Numbered from the stretch's first letter, positions 6,617-13,540 are shown. The stretch: DNA of 17,696 nucleotides from RHKX01 sp035695265 (GCA_035695265.1 DASSEM010000071.1:1-17696); one strand, 5' to 3'. Numbers and translations are program-made. Notes: generated from the letters alone by a model not told the origin.

Positions 6617-7531
6617 ATCGATGAGGCCGCCGCCAATCCCGCAGCCGCTTCGACCCCCGAGGGGGTCGCCGCGCTGCAACCGGGCCGACCCCTCACGGGG
6701 CGCTTCGCGGTGGCTCGCAAGGATCGCCAGCAGGCGAAGAACGGCTCTCCCTACCTGACCCTCGAGCTGCGTGACCGGACCGGCTCGATCCCGGCTCGGA
6801 TCTTCCGCGACGTCGACGTCCTCGGCGCCCGCTTCGACCGCGGCGACGCGATCGAGGTACGGGGCAAGGTCGAGCGCTTCCGCGGCAGCCTCTCGGCCGA
6901 GGTGACGGCGCTGCGGCGGATCGAGCCCGGCTCCTTCGACCCGGCCGAGTTCCTGCCCTCCGCCTACCGCTCGGTCGAGGAGCTCGAGGGCTTTCTCGAG
7001 CACCTGACCCGCGAGGTCCACGACCCGGCGCTGCACGCCGTGGTCGAGCAGGTCCTGAACACCGAGCCCGTCGCCTCCGAGTTCCGGCGCGCCCCTTGCA
7101 CCCGAGCCGGCCACCACGCCTACCTCGGAGGCCTGCTCGAGCACACGGTCGCCGTCGGCACGCTCGTCGGCGAGGTCTGCCAGCTCCACCCGAAGCTCGA
7201 CTCGGACCTGCTGATGGCCGCGGCGCTCCTCCACGACGTCGGCAAGTCGCGCGAGTTCACCTACGGCGCCGAGTTCGGGATCAGCGAGGAGGGCGCGATG
7301 CTCGGCCATCTCACGATCGGCGCCACGCTGATCGAGCCGGCGGCGACGCGGCTCGACCCGCCCCGCCGCCTGGCGCTCCTCCACTGCGTGCTCAGCCACC
7401 ACGGGCCCGAGGCCGCCGGCCGGCCCCGCGGCGCCGGCTCCGGCTTCGGGTCGCCCGAGGCACTGGCGCTGGCGCGGCTGAACGCCCTCGACGCCTCGGT
7501 CAAGGGCGCGCTCGAGCACGGCCTGTGGTAG
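6617..7531 (+). CDS. YhaM-like 3'-5' exoribonuclease: OB-fold plus HD domain (start unresolved)
   Basis: An RNA-turnover enzyme of the YhaM type. An N-terminal OB fold, recognisable as LQPGRPLTGRFAVARKDR then YLTLELRDRTGSIPARIF, is followed by an HD phosphohydrolase domain: HHAYLGGLLEHT, LLHDVGKSREF, LGHLTIGATLIE, LSHHGPEA and GSPEALALARLNALDAS, all in family order. The start is a problem. The first ATG/GTG/TTG in frame is GTG 6710, which falls inside the first OB strand, while clear homology begins near 6665. The frame is open back to a TAG at 6548-6550 but holds only CTG (6602, 6674) and ATC (6560, 6617) candidates. I start at ATC 6617 because CATGAT ends 6 nt upstream, as at other leaderless genes here. 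A sequencing or frameshift error near the out-of-frame ATGs at 6606 and 6621 is equally possible. The end and family are secure. Confidence 0.85.
   Translation: MDEAAANPAAASTPEGVAALQPGRPLTGRFAVARKDRQQAKNGSPYLTLELRDRTGSIPARIFRDVDVLGARFDRGDAIEVRGKVERFRGSLSAEVTALRRIEPGSFDPAEFLPSAYRSVEELEGFLEHLTREVHDPALHAVVEQVLNTEPVASEFRRAPCTRAGHHAYLGGLLEHTVAVGTLVGEVCQLHPKLDSDLLMAAALLHDVGKSREFTYGAEFGISEEGAMLGHLTIGATLIEPAATRLDPPRRLALLHCVLSHHGPEAAGRPRGAGSGFGSPEALALARLNALDASVKGALEHGLW
6651..6668. repeat. 8-bp inverted repeat in the 5' part of the HD exonuclease gene
   Basis: CGACCCCC and GGGGGTCG flank a 2-bp centre. It lies in the stretch with the unresolved start, between the open-frame entry and the conserved OB fold. 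It may be chance in GC-rich coding DNA or an operator or hairpin limiting upstream initiation. Confidence 0.3.
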
Positions 7532-7545
7532 CCCCGGCGGCCGAG

Positions 7546-7582
7546 CGCAACGAAACGGAACCCAGGGTTCCGAAATGTTGCG
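7546..7582. terminator. Long interrupted hairpin after the exonuclease gene (bidirectional terminator candidate)
   Basis: Outer arms CGCAAC/GTTGCG (7546-7551, 7577-7582) and inner arms CGGAACCC/GGGTTCCG (7556-7563, 7565-7572) are perfect and separated by 4x4 internal loops. It begins 15 nt after the plus-strand stop. On the minus strand the inner stem is followed by TTTCGTTG, so it could also end the RTX transcript. The outer right arm overlaps the first copy of the 16-bp repeat described next. Confidence 0.5.
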
Positions 7583-7672
7583 TTGACATCAGCCGATGCG
7601 GCCCCCACGTTGGCCCTCCGAGAGCTGAGGTCAACATTGACCCCCTATGGCGTGGTTTGCGTTGACTTCAGC
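7578..7672. repeat. Three copies of a GTTGACNTCAGC element, two direct and one inverted
   Basis: Copy 1 (7582-7593, GTTGACATCAGC) and copy 3 (7661-7672, GTTGACTTCAGC) are direct repeats; with the preceding TTGC they match at 15 of 16 positions. Copy 2 (7624-7635, GCTGAGGTCAAC) is the inverse and differs from each by one base. Copy 2 also begins the palindrome GGTCAACATTGACC (7629-7642). Centres are 42 and 37 bp apart. In plus-strand RNA copy 2 could pair with either copy 1 or copy 3, the latter with a single G-U. The cluster is in a convergent gap, not upstream of a gene, so an operator role is not obvious. A relic of a transposon end with several transposase sites is possible. Confidence 0.55.
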
Positions 7673-7832
7673 AGTGACCGCGGCCACGAGATCCGGGTTG
7701 CCGAGTCGAGAGTGGTCGCCACCCCCGTCACCAGCCAGAATTGCCGTCCAGGCAACGACGGATGTGCCGGCGTGAGCCGAGGTTCAACGACTGGCCCGGC
7801 ACGAGCCCGCAGCCGCGCTCACCACACTCCCG
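7673..7832. other. Gene-free remainder of the convergent gap
   Basis: Between the repeat cluster and the end of the RTX gene I see no reading frame with family similarity, no strong hairpin and no further repeat copy. A plus-strand frame opening near 7583 runs through here into the antisense of the RTX gene and has a low-complexity, shadow-like translation. Confidence 0.4.
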
Positions 7833-9260
7833 CTAGCGGAACAGCAGCCTGGCGGTCAGCGACTTCTTCGACTTCGAGTGGCCGATCTTGCCCCAGATCG
7901 CCACGTCGCACTTCGGGCCCCGCTTCGGCGGCATCTTGATGTTGAACCGGACCGGCGTGGTCGCGTGGTTGCCGGTCGAGCGCCACACGTCCGGTGCGGA
8001 GTAGTCGCGGGAGCAGGTGTTGGTGTAGGCCCACTCGATCCGCTGGTGGCTCGGCCTGGAGGTGATCTTCCCGTCGAGCTCACGCGGATGGTGCACAGTC
8101 CCGAGCGCAACGACGTTGGGCTTGTCGCCGCGGGAGCGGTCCTTGTCGAACAGCTTCATCCCGCCCCTGCCCTTGGACTTGCGGACGGTGGTGAAGCCGG
8201 CGATCCGGGCGTACTTGTCCGGGAACGGATAGCCGTCGGAGGTGACGAACGGCGCCGATCCCGACTGGCCGCCGGGCTTGCCGCCCCCTCCGGCCCGTGC
8301 GAGCCCGCCGACCCGCTTGGTCTCATGCTCCCGCTCGCAGGAGTGCAGCCGCTCGCTGCCGCCGCGGTAGTTGCACACGTCGAACCCGGCATCGCCCCAG
8401 AAGTCATCGCGGCCCTCGCCGCCGGTGAGCTCGTCGTCCCCCTCGCTTCCGTGCAGCTCGTCGGCGTTCTGCTCGCCGAACAGCGAGTCGTCGCCCCCGT
8501 CACCCCGGAGGAGATCATCGGAGCCGCCGCCCCGGAGGGTGTCGTCGCCGCCATGGCCGAAGATCCTGTCCTCGCCGATGTTGCCCTGCAGGGTGTCGGG
8601 CAGCTCCGAGCCGATGATCCGGTCGTTGTCGTAGCCGCCGTTCATGTATTGGGCGCCCTCGGCATCCCGCTTCGTGAGCCGGACCGACAGCTTGTCGTTC
8701 AGCGTGCCGCCGAAGATCTGATCGCCGCCGCCGCCGACGACGACATCGGCGCCGTAGTCGCCGTCGATGAAGTCGAGGCCATCCCCCCAGGCGATGACCC
8801 GGTCCTCCTCCGAGCCGCCGAGCACGTAATCGTCCCCGGAGCCGCCCTCGGTCTCATCGTCGCCCTCCTCACCGTAGACGGCGTCATTGCCGCCGTCGCC
8901 GAAGACCTTGTCGTTGCCGGTCCCGCCGCAGACGATGTCGTCGCCGCCACGACCGTAGACGCGGTCGTTGCCGTTGCCGCCGTTGATGATGTCGTCCCTG
9001 GGCGTGCCGTATAGCCTGTCGTTGCCGTCGCCGGCGTTGTACTTCACGCCCTTGCCGCGAGCGTGGATCGTCCGGCTCTTCTTGTCCCCTTCCTTGTCGA
9101 ACTTGCGGCAGATCAGCATGTCGGCCGCCTCCGAGGGCCGCGGGATCAGCAACGTCGCGAGCAGGGCGATCCCGACCACGATCAGGACGGAGCGCGCCGA
9201 TTCCGGCCGCGACCGTGGGAGCCGTGGTTCGTCGTTCGTCGAGGTGTCTCGGCTTGCCAT
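7833..9260 (-). CDS. Secreted RTX (hemolysin-type Ca-binding repeat) protein with an unassigned C-terminal domain
   Basis: A 475-residue exported protein. Residues 1-22 are polar and charged, 23-40 are hydrophobic (SVLIVVGIALLATLLIP), and PSEAAD at 42-47 is a plausible signal peptidase site. About residues 76-297 are nonapeptide RTX repeats (GGxGxDxhx: GGNGNDRVY, GRGGDDIVC, GDGGNDAVY, GHGGDDTLR and others), which fold as calcium-binding beta rolls. A break at 186-205 splits them into two blocks. A Gly-rich linker (316-335) leads to residues 340-475, a basic domain with C416 and C451 and many aromatic residues that I cannot assign. No protease, lipase or adhesin motif is seen. G+C appears lower than in neighbours, and no strong ribosome site precedes ATG 9260. 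It is 39 bp behind arfB on the same strand. A secreted or surface role is inferred. Confidence 0.85.
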   Translation of the reverse strand: MASRDTSTNDEPRLPRSRPESARSVLIVVGIALLATLLIPRPSEAADMLICRKFDKEGDKKSRTIHARGKGVKYNAGDGNDRLYGTPRDDIINGGNGNDRVYGRGGDDIVCGGTGNDKVFGDGGNDAVYGEEGDDETEGGSGDDYVLGGSEEDRVIAWGDGLDFIDGDYGADVVVGGGGDQIFGGTLNDKLSVRLTKRDAEGAQYMNGGYDNDRIIGSELPDTLQGNIGEDRIFGHGGDDTLRGGGSDDLLRGDGGDDSLFGEQNADELHGSEGDDELTGGEGRDDFWGDAGFDVCNYRGGSERLHSCEREHETKRVGGLARAGGGGKPGGQSGSAPFVTSDGYPFPDKYARIAGFTTVRKSKGRGGMKLFDKDRSRGDKPNVVALGTVHHPRELDGKITSRPSHQRIEWAYTNTCSRDYSAPDVWRSTGNHATTPVRFNIKMPPKRGPKCDVAIWGKIGHSKSKKSLTARLLFR

Positions 9261-9299
9261 CTCTTGAGAGCAGTCGGCGGCGCACGCCCCGGCCTTGAA

Positions 9300-9716
9300 T
9301 CATCCATAGTCGTCGCTCGGCCGGCGGCGCTGGCGCTTGCGCTCCGACTGCCGGCGCTTGGCGGCGAGGCGGCGCTCGCGCGCGGCGCGGCCGGGCTTGG
9401 TCGGGCGTCGCTGCTTGCGGGGCGCGGCGGCGTCGGCGAGCCGGGCCCGAAGCCGCTCGAGGGCGATGACGCGGTTGCGAGCCTGGCCGCGGGACTCCTG
9501 GGCGACGGCGGTGATGCGGGGGCCGAGCCGGGCGGCGATCCGGTCCCGCAATGCGGGCGGCAGCGCCGCCGAGGCGCGGACTTCGAAGATCGCCTCGACC
9601 CGCGAGGCGGTCACGTTCGCGTGCTGGCCGCCGGGGCCGCCGGAGCGGCTCGCACGGAGCTCGACCTCATCCAGCGGGACCGTCACGCCCTGGCCGATGT
9701 CGAGCCCGTCGCTCAC
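9300..9716 (-). CDS. arfB: ArfB (YaeJ)-type alternative ribosome-rescue peptidyl-tRNA hydrolase
   Basis: A 138-residue class I release-factor-like protein that frees ribosomes stalled on mRNAs without a stop codon. The catalytic loop GGPGGQHAN lies near residues 26-34 and contains the essential GGQ. It is preceded by a short beta segment (VPLDEVELRASRS) and followed by SRVEAIFEV. The last 45 residues are a basic tail rich in K and R, which in the family enters the empty mRNA channel, and the length matches ArfB (about 140) rather than RF1/RF2. GTG 9716 is preferred over GTG 9725 because it makes a GTGA overlap with the stop of the upstream TauE-like gene, suggesting translational coupling. 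The neighbouring transporter pair has no evident functional link. Confidence 0.92.
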   Translation of the reverse strand: MSDGLDIGQGVTVPLDEVELRASRSGGPGGQHANVTASRVEAIFEVRASAALPPALRDRIAARLGPRITAVAQESRGQARNRVIALERLRARLADAAAPRKQRRPTKPGRAARERRLAAKRRQSERKRQRRRPSDDYG

Positions 9717-10105
9717 GGTGCCCACTGTGCCTTTCGTGCCCGGGGGGCGAGGCCGCGGTGCAGCAGTCGCGCCGCCACGAGCAGGCAGAGCCCTGCGAAG
9801 CCGAGCTCGAGCGCGCGCTCGGGGAGCTCGTTGGCGACGACGACCCCGATGACGGCCCCGGGGATCGCGAGCAGGCCGATCGCGATCCCCTCACCGAGCT
9901 CGACGTTGCCATGACGGTGCTGCCGCCAGGTGCCGACGATCGCCATCGGCACGATCACGAGCAGCGAGGTCGCCTCGGCATCGAGCTGGCCGTTGCCGAG
10001 GAAGATCGTCAGCGCCGGGACGAAGAGGATGCCGCCGCCGACGCCGAGCAGGCCGCCGACGGCGCCGCCGGCGAGCGCCATCAGGACGGCGAGGACGACG
10101 TCCAT
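9713..10105 (-). CDS. Half-size TauE/SafE-type membrane protein (second of a pair)
   Basis: A 130-residue integral membrane protein, about half the length of a normal TauE/SafE anion exporter (roughly 250 residues, two repeats of four helices). It has the family loop GGAVGGLLGVGGGILFVP at about 13-30. About four hydrophobic segments follow the plan of one repeat: about 3-30, 48-62, 75-96 and 100-117. The C-terminus is basic. Its ATG overlaps the stop of the preceding half-size gene (TGATG) and its own stop overlaps arfB (GTGA), so the three genes are probably one transcript. The two halves likely assemble into one transporter. Sulfite, sulfoacetate or another small anion is a family-level guess for the substrate. 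Confidence 0.85.
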   Translation of the reverse strand: MDVVLAVLMALAGGAVGGLLGVGGGILFVPALTIFLGNGQLDAEATSLLVIVPMAIVGTWRQHRHGNVELGEGIAIGLLAIPGAVIGVVVANELPERALELGFAGLCLLVAARLLHRGLAPRARKAQWAP

Positions 10106-10464
10106 CAGGGGACCACCAGCGCGATCGCCACGGCGGCGAGGAGGGCGGCGAACAGCAGCGAGACGGCCCGCTCGGGGATCCGCTGCTGGACGGCGACCCC
10201 GAGGCCCACCCCGGCCATCGCCGGGACGGCGAGGAGCGCGGCGTCGCCGAGCCTGACGTTGCCGTAGAGGCCGTGCAGGGCGGCGGCCACGGCGGCGATG
10301 ATCGCGATCGCGCACAGCGACGTCGCCGTCGCCCGCCGTTCGCCGAAGCCGAGCGCGATCAGGAGCGGGACCATGACGACGCCGCCGCCGACGCCGAAGA
10401 GGCCGCTGAACGCCCCGGCGAGGATCCCGATCGCGGCGAAGCGCATCGTCCGACTCGGGGGCAC
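10105..10464 (-). CDS. Half-size TauE/SafE-type membrane protein (first of a pair)
   Basis: A 119-residue membrane protein with the repeat signature GAFSGLFGVGGGVVMVP (about 17-33) and four predicted hydrophobic stretches: about 8-34, 46-64, 74-92 and 98-118. It corresponds to one half of a TauE/SafE transporter and is followed with a 1-base overlap by a second half. The two share GVGGG, ATSL, GNV and PERA landmarks, so they look like paralogues from a tandem duplication rather than one gene split by a mutation. GTG 10464 is chosen because TAGTAT ends 6 nt before it, matching other leaderless starts here; ATG 10446 is the alternative. The promoter overlaps that of the divergent otsB gene. Confidence 0.85.
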   Translation of the reverse strand: MPPSRTMRFAAIGILAGAFSGLFGVGGGVVMVPLLIALGFGERRATATSLCAIAIIAAVAAALHGLYGNVRLGDAALLAVPAMAGVGLGVAVQQRIPERAVSLLFAALLAAVAIALVVP

Positions 10465-10469
10465 GGCGC

Positions 10470-10476
10470 GATACTA
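10470..10476. promoter_or_regulatory. Shared, overlapping -10 elements of the divergent transporter and otsB genes
   Basis: GATACT (10470-10475) on the plus strand ends 6 nt before the otsB GTG at 10482. TAGTAT (10476-10471) on the minus strand ends 6 nt before the transporter GTG at 10464. The same 7 bp therefore appear to serve as -10 on both strands, with start codons only 17 bp apart. RNA polymerase could not occupy both at once, so the two transcripts may compete. Confidence 0.45.
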
Positions 10477-10481
10477 GATGA

Positions 10482-11285
10482 GTGATGACGAGCTCCGGAC
10501 CGGCCACCGCGCTCGAGCCGTTCCTCGACGAGCCCGCCGCCGCCGCCCTGCTCTTCGACCTCGACGGCACCCTGGCGCCGATCGTCGCCCGGCCGGACCA
10601 GGCGCGGGTCCCCGATCGCGTCCGGGCCGCGCTCGCCCGGATCGCCGGGCGCTACGCTCTCGCCGCCGTGGTCAGCGGCCGCCGCGCCGCGGACGCGCGT
10701 GCGATCGTCGGCCTCGAGAAGCTGACCTACGTCGGCAACCACGGCTTCGAGCTCCTGCTCCCGGGCGCTCCGGCGGCGCGGCCGGCGCCCGAGCTGGGCG
10801 ACCGCGGCGGCGACGCCGCCGCGTTCGCGGCCGCGATCGATCGAAGCGTGCTGGACCGGGCCGGGCTGCGCTTCGAGGACAAGGGTCCGATCGTGGCCCT
10901 GCACTGGCGCGGCGCCGCCGACGAGGGCGGGGCGGAAGCCGAGGCCGAGCGGATCGCCACCGATGCGACCGGCGCCGGGCTGACCGTCCACCGCGGTCGC
11001 AAGGTGCTCGAGCTGCGCCCGCCCGGCGCGGTCGACAAGGGCACGGCGATCGAGTCGCTGCTGATGGCGAGCGACCTCAGCGCCGCCCTCTACGCGGGCG
11101 ACGACCGGACCGACCTCGACGGGTTCGCGGCCCTCGACCGGCTCGCCGACGCCGGCCGCCTGCGGGTCGCCCTGCGGATCGGAGTCGTATCGGCGGAGGG
11201 TCCGAAGGAGATCGCCGCCCGCGCCGATCTGACCGTTGCCGGCCCCGCCGAGCTCGTCCCGATGCTGGTCGCGCTCGCGGGCTGA
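10482..11285 (+). CDS. otsB: Trehalose-6-phosphate phosphatase
   Basis: A 267-residue HAD-superfamily phosphatase that releases trehalose from trehalose-6-phosphate. The four HAD motifs are present in order: FDLDGTL with nucleophile D26 and acid/base D28, VVSGR (about 64-68), the lysine motif in GRKVLELRPPGAVDKG (about 173-188), and GDDRTD (about 207-212). The OtsB landmarks VGNHGFEL and EDKGPIVALHWR are also present. Length matches stand-alone OtsB. The start is GTG 10482 or ATG 10485; both suit the leaderless -10 at 10470-10475. The synthase OtsA is not in the window, so it must be encoded elsewhere. The stop overlaps the next gene (TGATG). The enzyme is probably part of osmolyte or trehalose glycolipid metabolism. 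Confidence 0.93.
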   Translation: MMTSSGPATALEPFLDEPAAAALLFDLDGTLAPIVARPDQARVPDRVRAALARIAGRYALAAVVSGRRAADARAIVGLEKLTYVGNHGFELLLPGAPAARPAPELGDRGGDAAAFAAAIDRSVLDRAGLRFEDKGPIVALHWRGAADEGGAEAEAERIATDATGAGLTVHRGRKVLELRPPGAVDKGTAIESLLMASDLSAALYAGDDRTDLDGFAALDRLADAGRLRVALRIGVVSAEGPKEIAARADLTVAGPAELVPMLVALAG

Positions 11286-11806
11286 TGCAGTACAAGGACC
11301 TGCTGCGGGGAACGGTGCTGTTGGTCGGGATCGAAGCGACCGGGCTGGCCGCGATCTCCGCGGTCGCGATCAACGGGACCGGCGACGACACGCTCGCCGG
11401 GCTGGCGCTCGGTTGGTGGCTGGTGGCGATCGGGGCCGGGATATGGCTCGGGCGGCCAGCGCGGACCGCGGAGGTGCTGCGCGGCCCGCTCGCCGCCGCG
11501 AAGACGTCCATCCAGCTCCCGGCCGAGTCACCCGTGCGGATCGCGATCGCCCGGCTCTGGCCGATCGCCCTGTTCGCGATCGTCGCCGGGGCCGCCGGGC
11601 CGCTCTGGCCGCAGGTGCCGGCGATCGCGGCCGGTTTCGCGCTCGGGGTCGCGACGGCGTGGCGCAACCGCGAAGCCGCCGTGACCGCGGTCGAGGAGCG
11701 GGACGGGGTCTGCTTCTACGTCGAGCACGGCTCCGCCTTCGACCCGGTCAAGCTGATCCGCACCCCGGGGCTGCGGCGTGGGACGACCCCCTCGCCCAGC
11801 GCCTGA
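11285..11806 (+). CDS. Small integral membrane protein of unknown function
   Basis: A 173-residue protein I do not recognise. Hydrophobic stretches at about 8-28, 38-56, 90-105 and 108-122 suggest three or four membrane helices. A short cytosolic-looking segment of about 30 residues (RTAEVLRGPLAAAKTSI region) lies in the middle. The C-terminal 45 residues are soluble and charged, include YVEHGSAFDPVKLIRTPG, and could sit in the cytoplasm. The ATG overlaps the otsB stop by one base (TGATG), so translation is probably coupled to otsB and the two share a promoter. The stop is 3 bp from the convergent PolX gene. The coupling suggests, but does not show, a role linked to trehalose metabolism or the envelope. 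Confidence 0.8.
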   Translation: MQYKDLLRGTVLLVGIEATGLAAISAVAINGTGDDTLAGLALGWWLVAIGAGIWLGRPARTAEVLRGPLAAAKTSIQLPAESPVRIAIARLWPIALFAIVAGAAGPLWPQVPAIAAGFALGVATAWRNREAAVTAVEERDGVCFYVEHGSAFDPVKLIRTPGLRRGTTPSPSA

Positions 11807-11809
11807 CGC

Positions 11810-13534
11810 CTAGGGGAGCAGCTTGCGGAGTTGCGCCCAGGTGCGCGTGTTGGCGACCTGGCCGGCGGTCAGGCCGGCCCGGCGAGCGGTCGCGACCGCG
11901 TAGGCCATGTTCGCGAGCGTGGAGGTGCGGTGGGCGTCGGTGTTGCAGACGATCGGCACGCCCGCCTCGGCGGCGAGCCGGGCGTGGTGGTCGTTGAGGT
12001 CGCGGCGGTTCGGGTTGCCGTTGATCTCGATCAGCGTCCCCGCCTCCGCGGCGGCCGCGACGATCGCCTCGATGTCGAGGTCGTAGGGCTCGCGGCGCAG
12101 CAGCATGCGCCCGGTCGGGTGGCCGAGGCAGCTCACGAGCGGGTTGCGCACGGCCTCAACGATCCGGTCGGTCATCCCCTGCTTCTTCATCCGGAAGGAG
12201 GTGTGGACGCTCGCGATCACCCAGTCGAGCTGCTCGAGCACGTCGTCTTCGTAGTCGAGCGCGCCGCCGGGGCCGATGTTGACCTCGGAGCCGGCGAGCA
12301 GACGGAACCGGCGGGTGCCGTGCTCGGCGTTGTAGGCGGCGATCTCCTCGACCCGGCGCAGCAGCGCGTCGGCCTGGACGTCGTTGCCGAAGCCGTGCGT
12401 GGCCGAGTGATCGGTGATCGCGAGGTAGGAGTAGCCGCGCTCGCGCGCCGCCGCCGCCATCTCGGCGAGCGAGTTGCGGCCGTCGGAGAGCGTCGTGTGG
12501 CAATGGAGGTCGCCGCGGATGTCCGCCGCGGTGATGAGCTCGGGCAGCTCGCCGCGCTCGGCGAGGGCGATCTCGTCGCGTCCCTCGCGCAGCTCAGGCT
12601 CGATGTAGTCGAGGCCGAGACGCTCGTAGACGCCGGCCTCGTCGGCGCAGCAGGTCACCGTCTCATCCTCGACGTCCGCGATCCCGTGCTCGGAGACCGA
12701 GAGACCCATCTTCACCGCCCGCTCGCGCAGCTTCACGTTGTGCGCCTTCGAGCCCGTGAAGTGCTGCAGCAGGTTGCCGAGCTCCTCGGCGGGCACGATC
12801 CGCAGGTCGACGGGGATGCCGTTGTGGGTGCGTGCCCGGATGCCGTTGGCGCTCGGGTTGCCGGCCTCCTCGATAAGCCCGTGGGCGGCGAGCTCGGACG
12901 CGAGCGCGATCGGGTCGGAGGCGGTGGCGACGATGTCGATGTCCTTGCAGGTGTCGACCCAGCGCCGCGCCGAGCCGGCGAGGATCACCTCATCGGCGGC
13001 CTCGCTGGCGCTCAGGGCGGCGACGAGCTCCTCGCCGATCTCGCGGATGTCCGGGAGCAGCCGTCGCTCCTCGTCCCCCTCGGCGTCGATCCGCTCGAGC
13101 GCGGCGAGGACGTTCTCCTCGAACTTCGCGCCGAGGCCGCGGAGGTCGCGGAGCTGCTCGGCCTCGGCCGCGGCGCGGAGCTCCTCGACGGTCGCGATGC
13201 CGGTCTCGTCGTAGATTCTCCGCACCGTCTTGGCGCCGACGCCGGGAAGCCGCGTGATCGCGACGAGCGTCGCGGGGATCCGCTCCTTCAGCTTCCGGGC
13301 CGCCGGGATCTCGCCCTCGTCGAGCAGCGCGACGATCTTCTCCTGGATCGTGTCCCCGATCCCCTGGAGCTCGGTGGCGCGGCCGGCGCGGGCGAGCTCG
13401 CCGACCGGCGCCGGGCTCTCGGCGATCGCCCGGGCGGCGTCGCGGTAGGCGAGGACCCGGAAGCGATTGGCGCCATCGAGCTCGTAGAGGGTGCCGAGCT
13501 CGCGGAACGCGGCGGCGATCTCGGCGTTGCGCAT
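11810..13534 (-). CDS. polX: PolX-type DNA polymerase/3'-5' exonuclease with PHP domain
   Basis: A 574-residue bacterial family X polymerase that fills short gaps in base excision repair. The N-terminal helix-hairpin-helix segments are at about 55-66 (LQGIGDTIQEK) and 95-106 (RLPGVGAKTVRR). The palm has GSARRWVDTCKDIDI (187-201), giving aspartates D198 and D200, with the third, D243, in PVDLRIVP. From 340 on is a PHP phosphoesterase with the full metal set: H344 and H346 (GDLHCHTTLSDGR), D375 and H376, E417, H444, H472, D533 and H535. It should therefore have proofreading or AP-endonuclease-type activity. The usual GSxRRGKET palm motif here carries W192 and C196. Start ATG 13534; TAACTT ends 6 nt before it, suggesting a leaderless mRNA. 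Divergent from the mannosyltransferase gene. Confidence 0.94.
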   Translation of the reverse strand: MRNAEIAAAFRELGTLYELDGANRFRVLAYRDAARAIAESPAPVGELARAGRATELQGIGDTIQEKIVALLDEGEIPAARKLKERIPATLVAITRLPGVGAKTVRRIYDETGIATVEELRAAAEAEQLRDLRGLGAKFEENVLAALERIDAEGDEERRLLPDIREIGEELVAALSASEAADEVILAGSARRWVDTCKDIDIVATASDPIALASELAAHGLIEEAGNPSANGIRARTHNGIPVDLRIVPAEELGNLLQHFTGSKAHNVKLRERAVKMGLSVSEHGIADVEDETVTCCADEAGVYERLGLDYIEPELREGRDEIALAERGELPELITAADIRGDLHCHTTLSDGRNSLAEMAAAARERGYSYLAITDHSATHGFGNDVQADALLRRVEEIAAYNAEHGTRRFRLLAGSEVNIGPGGALDYEDDVLEQLDWVIASVHTSFRMKKQGMTDRIVEAVRNPLVSCLGHPTGRMLLRREPYDLDIEAIVAAAAEAGTLIEINGNPNRRDLNDHHARLAAEAGVPIVCNTDAHRTSTLANMAYAVATARRAGLTAGQVANTRTWAQLRKLLP

Positions 13535-13540
13535 CCGCCT

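Noticed and set aside
7878..9014. 378-codon open frame antisense to the RTX repeats with its own regular V/A/I repeats
   Set aside because: The regularity is the mirror of the RTX nonapeptide repeats; the sense product has a signal peptide and canonical repeats.
9713..10464. The two TauE-like genes as one gene split by a frameshift
   Set aside because: Each half has its own start, a full repeat signature and complete helices, and the overlap is the common TGATG coupling; they look like intentional separate genes.
10478..11284. Upstream extension of the small membrane protein through otsB
   Set aside because: It is the +2 frame of otsB with Arg/Gly/Pro-rich nonsense; the TGATG overlap start at 11285 begins a coherent membrane protein.
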